DNA of 64,000 bases from Perkinsus marinus ATCC 50983. Taxonomy: Eukaryota; Perkinsozoa; Perkinsida; Perkinsidae. The notes under the pieces are model-generated. The model was given only the letters and a program-made list of their open reading frames with translations, was not told the DNA's origin and did not search any database. The position numbers were made by a program, and so were the translations under genes. Each line of letters opens with the position of its first letter. Within the stretch, counting starts at the first letter, position 1. Positions 20,500 through 28,258 of the stretch are shown piece after piece. The stretch covers positions 182,519 through 246,518 of the forward strand of contig NW_003205427.1 in the NCBI RefSeq assembly GCF_000006405.1, read 5' to 3'.

Positions 20500-21128
20500 T
20501 CAGCATCTGGATTTCGTGCTGAAAGGAGGACGGAGGAGGTTGTCAGGATAGGGAAATATGTGGTTATGCTGTAGTATTTGGGGAGCTCGAGCGGGATGGT
20601 GGCTATTGGTCTCCTCAACAACTGTGGTTATGAACGTCATGTGTTCATAGAAGGGTCCATGGGAGAAACCTTTCTGTGGAAGGGAGATCGCCGTCCCCTT
20701 TGCCTCGTCCGAGAGCATACAGCGTGTATTGAACGAGACGTTGTAGGCGAATTTTGATGTGCTCCTCGAACCTTGAGGTTTAGACAGCTTCTTGTATAGA
20801 AGTAGTAGCATGTCTGTAGTCAGAGGCGGCTCGACTAGCGCGAGTGAGTGTTGAAATTGGTTGTTCAAAGCAGTAGACTGTCCTCGGGTGAGAGAGCTAA
20901 CGGCTTCGAGCGGAATCCATGTGAAGACTGAATCACTTGATCCTTTCTAAGCTCCATGCTTAGCCTTGACTGCTCACGGAAGTGGATAGTGAGCTCGTCG
21001 GGAGGCCTCAGCTGACGCTCTCGAGCCCATTGGAGAGTATTCCAGAACTGAGTGCTATCTTGGTGATCACTTCGGCCGGCCTTCGCGTCGTACCGCAAGG
21101 AGACATGAATGAACGTTTTATACTTCAT
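20500..21128 (-). CDS. minus-strand orphan gene, copy A
   Basis: ATG at 21128 opens KYKTFIHVSLRYDAKAGRSD and continues SDHQDSTQFWNT, LRPPDELTIHFREQSRLSME and LSPEDSLLL to about 20868. Copy B (34869 leftwards) keeps the same start and frame, with one loss of four codons (LQWA) and scattered substitutions, so the exon is probably coding. A second open stretch (20500-20868; SLPQKGFSHGPFYEHMTF) is matched only partly in copy B, which has in-frame stops there. The start faces the VTT gene start at 21263, leaving a 134-bp shared promoter space. No family recognised. Confidence 0.45.
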
Positions 21129-21262
21129 CAGGAGCTCAGATGAAGTCATTTTCCTGTGTTCAATCTATGCCTTGACCTCGTTCCGTTATCGCATAAGGGC
21201 ATTGGGAGCAACAGTAGTAGTATTGGTAATGGTAGTTGATTCTCTCTTGTTGCAGACATTGT

Positions 21263-22747
21263 ATGATATCCCTTCCCCTCTTCTCAAGAGAGAGCTTTAA
21301 GACGTTATGGAAGCCTTTGGTCCCCCTTCTCGTTATTGCATCGCTCCTGGTATTCCTACTGGTCGAATTGAAGCATAAGCATGCGTGGTCGGGACTACTC
21401 CCATCCTTTAGGGAAGTAAGAGGCATTGCTTAGCTCAGGTGTCTGGGTGGTGGTTATCAATGTGGGTAAATAATATGTGTCGGCGACAAAATAAAAAATT
21501 TGAGGAGATTTTTGGGAAATTCTTGTTGTTTTCTGTACACTTTTACATGGAGTCGTATACGAACTCTTATAATTAGTGAGGAAACTCCTGAGCTCAGCTG
21601 AGGAAAGCGAACAGACATTTCCAACACTGGTGGTTGTCACCTTAGGTGATAGAATATTTACAGTCCCTCTCGAGCCAGGACACCAGTTGTATAAAGGAAT
21701 ACAGTCTTATCGGAGGTGATTTTCGTCACTGCTGTGGTAGCGTAACAACTTTTTTGTTGTTGTTCAGTTATAGTTTTCCTATCGACTGTTTGTGGTATAC
21801 CAATATCGGCCGTGGAAGTGACAGGAGGGATTCTCCTGAAATGGTATACTCTGACTACTCGTCATGTGCGTCTCTATGATGGTGGTCGCGGTCCTCAGGC
21901 GTGCGCTCCTGGTGGCGTTCCCAGCTAAGACCATGGGCTGTGCAGTATCCTTCCTTATGGGAAGGTATTTCTGGTGAGTCTTGGCTGCTACTGATGGGAG
22001 ACTCCGTGACGACAGTGACACTCTTAGGTTTGATTTCGTGCGTTCTGCGTTGGACAAGAGCGACTACTATCACGCGTTACAAATTCTCACGGAGAAATCG
22101 GAGTTGAAGTTCCTCTTCTTGTCCAGGTTTATGTATGTGAGTGGAGACTGCTGTTATCATACTGTTGTTATGATCCCCGATCTCAGGTGCCGATTTGGGT
22201 GAAGAATTATGGCGCTTCTGTAACGGCAGTATCCTTCCAAGGGTTCCTCATAGCCTCTACAACAGTCGGCTTCCTCTTCTCGGTACTCTTCGTATACGTC
22301 GGGGTCACAACGAGCAGCATACTAGGAGCGATGTCTACAGGGGTAAGCGTTGAGAAATCGCAAGATAGCAAGATTCATGTTTTTGCCAGTCTGAAAGTAC
22401 GAACCCTGTTACACTGGCACTCATGATAGTTGGTATCATATGCCTTACCGTTGGTATGACGTGGTTATGCATTGAAGTTAGGCGGAAAGTAAGGACTTTT
22501 CTGGCATTGCTGAGGCCACTGGTGTGTTCCCTAGATCCGCCAGTTGCACGAATTAGAAGTTGACGAGTCAGCCACTCGGCTGCTAGCCTCTTCACTGGAT
22601 GAGGACTATGCACCACCGAGAGCTGCTGCTACTGCTGCAATCATCGACGGGATAGTGCCTTCCGTTGCCTGTCCTCAATGCTTTATAAGCTGTAGTAGTA
22701 GAAGTGCAGCTACAACGGCTGCCACTATGACGACTTGCCGTTTATGA
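21263..22747 (+). CDS. VTT-domain (TVP38/TMEM64-like) membrane protein, copy A
   Basis: VTT/SNARE-associated Golgi proteins include TMEM41/VMP1-type lipid scramblases and DedA transporters. Eight exons fit by phase: 21263-21415, 21646-21715, 21768-21843, 21899-21973, 22028-22136, 22187-22342, 22390-22488, 22544-22747; the sum is 942 nt (313 aa). The protein has an N-terminal helix (PLVPLLVIASLLVFLLVE), the VTT core (VIVFLSTVCGIPISAVEVTG; CAVSFLMGRYFW; FLFLSRFMYVPIWVKNYGAS; FLIASTTVGFLFSVLFVYVG), an extra C-terminal helix (LALMIVGIICLTVGMTWLCI) and an Ala/Cys-rich tail. The start ATG is conserved in copy B, unlike an upstream ATG at 21236. Intron 1 holds a MITE-like repeat. Confidence 0.8.
21462..21629 (-). 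mobile_element. MITE-like repeat, copy 2 (intron 1 of VTT gene A)
   Basis: Read on the minus strand, it starts near GTGTTGGAAATGTCTG and passes TCCTCAGCTGAGCTCAGGAG, TTTCCTCACTAATTATAAGA and AAAATTTCCC-type runs, ending near ACACATATTATTTACCCAC. It has the same landmarks as copies 1, 4, 5 and 6. Present at the same site in duplicated copy B, so it was inserted before the segmental duplication. Confidence 0.75.
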
Positions 22748-23389
22748 CACTAACTGTTTGCATTTCTTGAGAGCAATAAATTGCTCGTTCGTTAAGTTAG
22801 TCGAACGGTTGTGTTATACAGTCGGGAGGGATCGGGACCGCTCCTGTCCATCATGCAGGGGCTATGTCATGTCACTTCTACCTATTTTCGACAAGAGTTT
22901 ACACGAGTTTTGGACGAGCGATGGCAATTGATTAAGTTCTGGTTTTCTTGGGGCTTTAGGGCGAATCGTTGAGGTCCGAGGTTCGTGAGAAATGATCAGT
23001 GTGTTAGGTAGGAAAGGTGTGATCGTTGGAGAAGTCCGAGGTCACTATTCGAGGCGATTCAATGGAGATTAAAGTTCTGAGCTAGGCGGAACACGAGAGT
23101 CCCTCGAACATGAGGCGGGATGATTTTTTGGGCGCAAGGTGTGATGGAGTCTCTAGAGGAAGGCAACGTTGAAGTTGATGGAGAATGTTGGGGAACTCCA
23201 CCCGACAGATGGAAGTGCTGAGATCAGTCAAGTGACTCTGCGAATACCGACCCTCTCGTGCTCGGAGGCAATGCATTTTATTCATCAGGTGAATTTCATC
23301 GAACGGGAAGATTTTCACATGGGATTGGTCGGGGCTCTCTTCCTGAGGGCATATAGTGGTGATCACCTCTAGTCACAGTTGTTGAGTCC

Positions 23390-24403
23390 ATGTCAGCTCC
23401 TATACAATACTGTCCTAATTGCACTAAGTTCACTCAGCTACTACCACAAGAATTCACACGCCCTCTTGAGACGGTCCCGGCTACGGTGTTAGAGGTTCCG
23501 AAAACGAAGGCATCGGTTATCATGAAAACGCTGTCGCGGAGGAGTCCTTTGCCGTCTACCATGTCTCATCTCAAGCGGGTGCGGCGGCATGCAGATAAGG
23601 AAGGAATTTTGGAAGTGGTCGTTGGCCCACAGCACTGCGAAGTTCCCTTTGAAGATCTCGACGTGCGACTGGTTGACGTGCCCAAGTACCCAGCTTTTAC
23701 ACGGGAACAGTTTCAAGAGTGGAACCAAGTGTGGCCGATGGTCTGGCGGCGACCAGCTCTAGAGAGGAGCGACACGAAACTCAACAACCCGGGCAACAGC
23801 CGGCGGAAGGAAATCCTGCACATGATGGAAGCAGCTGGTGGGTCGCCTTGACTGATGAGGCTACTTGAGTGGTCACAGTGTTGGCAGGTCGGAAAAAAGT
23901 GATCATAGTGTCACCGAATGGCGACGTCATTTCCGAGGCTGAGGCTGATGATAGGCATCCATTGAGACATGCTTGTATGGAAGCTATTAATGAGGTAGGG
24001 ACAACATGTGGGGCTCGGTGTGCCTTTCCTGGGATCATTGGTTGTTCAGGTGGCTGCAGCAGCGACTCCCCTCCCTGCAGTTCATAGTGGTAAACGACCG
24101 CGCTCGCCCGAGGGGTCTGCTGATGGAACTCTGTCGGACATCGAGAGATCGAGCTATCTTTGCACTGGTTGCAGCGTCTTCCTTTTCACAGAGCCCTGCA
24201 TTATGTGTGCTATGGCTCTATTGCATTCCCGAGTTGCGGAGGTATATTTCTCTAGCGGAGCGAAGTGTGCCGGCTTTGGTGGTTTTCTCGACCTCGACCC
24301 TCCATTGCATATCAATCATCGACTCAACCACACGTTTACTGTCATGCAGGTCACCAACAAGGGGTGCTGCGAACTGTGTGCCTCACTCCCCTCGAAAAAT
24401 TGA
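23390..24403 (+). CDS. ADAT3: ADAT3/Tad3, tRNA adenosine deaminase non-catalytic subunit
   Basis: ADAT3 pairs with ADAT2 to convert A34 to inosine in tRNA anticodons. Exon 1 (23390-23837) encodes MSAPIQYCPNCTKF, HLKRVRRHADKEGI and FTREQFQEWNQVWPMVWRRP, typical of the ADAT3 N-terminal half. After a 32-nt intron, exon 2 (23870 to about 23995) has DDRHPLRHACMEAINE, the first zinc motif. Exon 3 (from about 24047) has LFTEPCIMCAMALLHSRVAE, the PCxxC zinc ligands. In active deaminases the first motif is H-A-E; here it is H-A-C, so the proton-shuttling Glu is missing, as expected for ADAT3 (usually H-A-V). LNHTFTVMQ near the end matches the family's LNH block. Stop is TGA at 24401-24403, unless a further intron follows. 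Present only in duplication copy A. Confidence 0.85.
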
Positions 24404-24779
24404 TTCCATTTCCAACTGCCATACGTTACTTCCCATTCTGCTGTTGCGTTCCCGAGTTCCATCGACGATGATCGTTCACAGTCGGGAAAAGCACGTGGGG
24501 TGAACCGCTTCGGTATGATCGTTCGCTGATCTCACGGCTGAGTTATTTTTATACCCAAGTCAGGATTATTCGAGTCTTTGGAAGCGCGGCTGAAATCAGA
24601 CGAGCAATGTGTGGAAATTAGCTGTGACGAATTCGAAATGACACCAACCCGTGACATAGTGTGAGGAGTCCTCAGTGAGGACAGTCCCCCTAGCTCAGCA
24701 ATATCTTCCTAGCATCTTGATGCATTACATACCCTCTTAGTCGTGCTGAGATAGGCTTATCATATCGACGATACATTCA

Positions 24780-25010
24780 CAGTCGAGCTCCTTGTGCCGG
24801 AGGCCATGGTGGCTCGTTTCTTCACACTATTCACCTCGCCAGGGCTTTCATAACAGCGTCCTGTCAGGCGGTATCCGGTGGTCATTCCGATCGGTCGCAG
24901 AAGTGTCGCCCTAACGAGATGGAGTGGCTGACCTCATTGATCAAGGTGTACCCTTGTCGGCATTGTGCTGATAGTTTCGTCGGCAATTGCTGCGAGACGC
25001 CACCCGAAGT
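24780..25010 (+). CDS. Erv1/ALR-like sulfhydryl oxidase exon, copy A
   Basis: An open frame encodes GGHGGSFLHTIHLARAF, then PNEMEWLTSLIKVYPCRHCA followed by DSFVGNCCETPPE and a GTGAGT donor near 25010. Erv1/ALR proteins catalyse disulfide formation with FAD; they have a LHT-like helix and the redox motif YPCxxCA followed by an acidic/aromatic step, all visible here. I could not find the downstream HN-x-VN exon or a clear start, so this is a fragment of a gene or a decayed copy. The Trp of the usual GRxxWxxLH block is not obvious. Confidence 0.5.
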
Positions 25011-25019
25011 GAGTTGCTG

Positions 25020-25660
25020 CGCTCGTCTAGTTCCACCGTTCAACCTTTGTTACTGATGAACAATCGTTACTCTTCCCCGAGTATCATACTAGAGGAAGAA
25101 TAATAGTTATTCTTTGGGGGAAGATTCGTGATTATTCGAGTCCTTGCCGTGTGCTGAAGCGCCACTCTCTGCAGCCTCACTGCTGACGGATGAACTCCAA
25201 AACTTTTGCGTTCGTAGATGTGATGAATGGGGATCGGCATGAGTTGGCTCTCCGACTCATACTACTCACCGGTTGGATTCCGATTCTGAGGCGGCTTGCG
25301 TACTCATCATCAGTGATGCATCATTATAGTAGCTAACTCCCTATTTCATACAACTCAAAGACCTCGCATCAGGCCGCCTGATTCAGGCGCTGTCCAGCTT
25401 CACCTCACAATGAGGGCCTTGACTCTCACCCTATTATATGGGAATATGGGGCGATGGGCAGAGGCAGAGGTGAAAGAATGGACATAAAAATGGAAAAATA
25501 GACAGACATGGACTCATTTGCTTTTCAGATAATGAAACCTCTAAAGACATACTCCAACCACCTTCTTATAACGAGGTAAACCATAGTTGGGAGCCGGATC
25601 ACATTCCGATAACAGCAGAAAAGTGAATGATGCCTAGGTCGAGTCGACCTAATAGGTATC
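25020..25660. other. no convincing gene
   Basis: Nearly identical to copy B (41715-42360). No ORF with support. It contains the presumed 3' region of the minus-strand secreted protein gene. A CTTTGGGGGAAGATTCGTGA string follows an inverted CTTCCCCGAG, giving a weak stem near 25075-25125. Confidence 0.4.
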
Positions 25661-25668
25661 TCATACCT

Positions 25669-26082
25669 TCACGGCGACTTCACCAGGGTCACAAGTTGGC
25701 CACCCACTGATGTGCCAATAGTATTGGTTTTACCATGATATATAAAGCGCTCGAGGTCATGTATTTTCAATAAGCCCGGACACTTCTTGCGAGCAACTGA
25801 CATGTAGAGTCGGTATCTCACCACGCTACGCTGAGATAACTTGAAGACAAAGTGAGTCGCATCAAGGGGCAGGGCCCCTGACTTAGCTCCGCCTGGAGTC
25901 CGCGCACAACTGACTCGCAGAGTGACCTTTTCTTGCGCGGGCGGATCTGTTTTAAAAGTTGCTGACACAGTTAGATCGCCAGACATTTGCTTGGAGTACT
26001 CGCCGCTCGGTGGAGGAAACTTAGCATCAGACTGGGTAGCCAGCAGAGCAATAATAACAATATGAGGCAGGACCAGGACCAT
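25669..26082 (-). CDS. small secreted protein, copy A (137 aa)
   Basis: This is a single uninterrupted ORF with ATG at 26082. MVLVLPHIVIIALLATQSDA is a clear signal peptide ending before KFPPPSGEYSKQMSG. The mature protein has two Cys (VSC and KKCPG). The first 60 and last 40 residues are almost the same as in copy B (42377-42784), but the middle segment of about 45 residues between VSC and KKCPG differs in most positions and by two codons. No catalytic motif is visible. The open frame in both copies and concentrated amino-acid change suggest a real, fast-evolving secreted protein. Function unknown. Confidence 0.65.
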   Translation of the reverse strand: MVLVLPHIVIIALLATQSDAKFPPPSGEYSKQMSGDLTVSATFKTDPPAQEKVTLRVSCARTPGGAKSGALPLDATHFVFKLSQRSVVRYRLYMSVARKKCPGLLKIHDLERFIYHGKTNTIGTSVGGQLVTLVKSP

Positions 26083-26189
26083 GAGGATCGTATTGGCTTT
26101 GTTGAGAGGGACGGACTTCGATGCTACACCAACACAGGCGAGAGAAGATAACTAACAGGGGAGAAAAGTCATCTCGGGATTGTAAAGTC

Positions 26190-27230
26190 CTCGCTATTCG
26201 TGGGGTTCGGCTCATCGTTGGTCATGCGGCCAATCATCCAACTTGACCTCAGTAACGCGTCACCGAATATGTGGCGCTTCACGTGTCTTTTACCCGGTTA
26301 TGCGTGTATCGTAACAGGTAGCGTGTTTCCACTCTGTTGCGTATGGAGGTACCGCTACGATGATATAAACAGCCGCCTCCAACCGTGATCGTGTCTGTCG
26401 GTGATCGCGTCTGTCTTGACTCCTGCATTTTCTAATATTTGGTTTATTCGTGTATGGCTGGGGCGCCACGGTGGCGCCCCAGGCGCTTCTGGCGCTGTTG
26501 GCGCCACCAACATCGCTGGCCATCTACTCCGTGATCGCCGCTAGGGCTGTAGCGAAGTCACGTAGCGATCTTGCTCACCTTCTAGCTACGTATCCTTACC
26601 TTGCCCAAAGTAACCCGAAGTATTTCGGGCAGTGCCCAGCCCTTTCCGAGGAACATCCTACTAAGGTTGCTATCAGATGTGGATCTAGCGGCTTGCTCGA
26701 ATAGTCCGGAAACAGAAGCTGGCAACCTACTCCGTAGTGTCGCACTACTTATCCTCAACACTTTGGCGAGTTTCTCCGCAACACTCGCGAGCTTATATCT
26801 GCCTACTCGAGCCCCCTCGCTGGAGCCGGCCATAAACTCCGTAACCGCCACTAGAACTGCCATGTACTTCCCCCTGACTGGAGGTGAAGAGTCTAGTCTT
26901 TGGATCACAGACTTGATCATGTCTGACTTTATATAAGGGTGGCTCACACCCAATCATCACAACAGAGCAGGCCCCCTAAGCGAGGGGTGCGAGGCGACAG
27001 TCCCCAGCCTTGCCGTCCAAAGACACGGCAGTCGTCCCCCCTGCACTCATGGACTTGATCATCGATGAAGTGCTCCTCCATCCCAGACATGCTTTGACGC
27101 AACTTGATGGTCCTTCAGGAAGACTCCTCCTCGTCTGGCCTGCAGCAGAAGGCTTCTGCCGGAAACATGATGGTTCGATATGAGGAATCCAATCACACCA
27201 GAGCAGACATCTGCGAAAGTCACCCAAATT
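26190..27230. other. duplicated region with unresolved coding content, copy A
   Basis: Overlapping ORFs occur on both strands (26450-26704 +, 26601-26936 +, 26582-26953 -). In copy B (42890-43940) a 14-bp insertion and other indels break both plus and minus frames, so neither is confirmed. A plus-strand stretch near 27050-27180 (ALTQLDGPSGRLLL, then WPAAEGFCRKHDGSI) is conserved in both copies and open to the same stop, and could be a terminal exon. Confidence 0.35.
26458..26480. repeat. GC-rich palindrome with NarI-type GGCGCC cores
   Basis: Ten-base arms GGGGCGCCAC and GTGGCGCCCC flank a single G. Another GGCGCC follows about 20 bp downstream. Copy B has lost one arm (about 11 bp shorter), so the palindrome is unique to copy A, consistent with hairpin-mediated deletion. 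Confidence 0.75.
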
Positions 27231-27240
27231 TTGCTAGGGC

Positions 27241-27291
27241 AATATCGTCGTTGAAGTAGATGGTAATACCATCTACGTCAACGACGATATT
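27241..27291. repeat. 51-nt near-perfect palindrome, copy A
   Basis: Two 25-base arms (starting AATATCGTCGTTGAAG) surround a single central A at 27266 with one mismatch. It lies about 25 bp inside the right end of the duplicated unit, and is kept in copy B. It could extrude as a cruciform or act as a transcript-end hairpin. Confidence 0.85.
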
Positions 27292-27986
27292 AATACTGTC
27301 ACGGCATTCAGAAGCCATTTAGTAGCCATCTGGCTCAAGTTACCTGTTATAATATGACCGCGAATTCTTCGCACGGCGGAGGAAGCGGTAGGATTCACCT
27401 GTGTCAAGACCCCTGCAACAACGGATCATTGAAACGATCCGAGAAGAAGAACCAATGCGACGACATAGATCAGCCGATGCACGGGTCGTCCCCGAGCACC
27501 GGCCAGGTAGGGCTGGGGAAGGTAAATTGTACACATAGTATAGGAGAGGCCCTACTAGGGCCGCCCTAGTGGCTGCCTGGGACTCGACGGAGGGACCTCC
27601 GCAAGAGTCTCCGCAAATCACTGTTGCAATGCCTGACGCCATCATGCGGGCAATTGGAGACGGCGAACGTGCTGCCAGTGGCGATGAAGTGCCCCCTCCG
27701 CCCTTCGGCAGGAGGCCAAAGGACACCGCATTTCAAACAACTCCCCCTCGTGTGGTTGGAGGGAAAACCCTGAGATCCCAACTCTCCCCGAGTTTAGAGT
27801 AGGCCCTACGCGACTCGAGAAAGCAAAAGAGCTATTGGGCGGATACGTCCCCAGATATCGAAAAGCTGGTGGAGTTACAAGATACACTGAAGAGACTAGA
27901 TGAAGAAGATCCATCAGCTATGGATGTCGACGAACTTCTTGCAACTTTGAACTCAGCTGTAGGCCTCCTCACTGAGTCGTACATGG

Positions 27987-28258
27987 TGTAGAGTAAAGGA
28001 TGGTCGATCACAACAGACCACGCCAGCTCCATTATAGAGCGGCTCCCTTTTCGTCGCGCATGCGTGCTTGTGCACGCGTACTCATGCTCATCAGATCGAT
28101 CTCGCTATGGCCGGATGGCCCCTTTTTACGACGATTCAAGTTCTTAGGATGAGGGTTAAGTTTATATAAGAGATCATGAGACTGAGTAGTTCTTCTTTTG
28201 AGTCCAAATGGCACTTCCGAGTAGTGTTAGTCAACGAGGGGCTCCCGCTAATCCCACA
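27987..28258 (+). repeat. BEL/Pao 5' LTR
   Basis: It starts TGTAGAGTAAAGGATGG and ends CTAATCCCACA. It matches 33846-34090 closely but is 27 bp longer. The gag ATG at 28208 lies inside it, about 50 bp before its end. Confidence 0.9.

Larger units (their letters stand above)
20520..27315 (+). repeat. tandem segmental duplication, copy A
   Basis: This 6.8-kb unit is repeated in the same orientation as copy B (about 34315-44029). Matching blocks are about 20520-22419 to 34315-35604 plus 40793-41340, and 24836-27315 to 41525-44029. The far-left part is visibly more diverged than the rest, which is nearly identical. Copy A alone keeps 22420-24835 (the last VTT exons, ADAT3 and the upstream part of the Erv1-like exon). 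The unit ends about 25 bp after a 51-nt near-palindrome. Confidence 0.9.
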
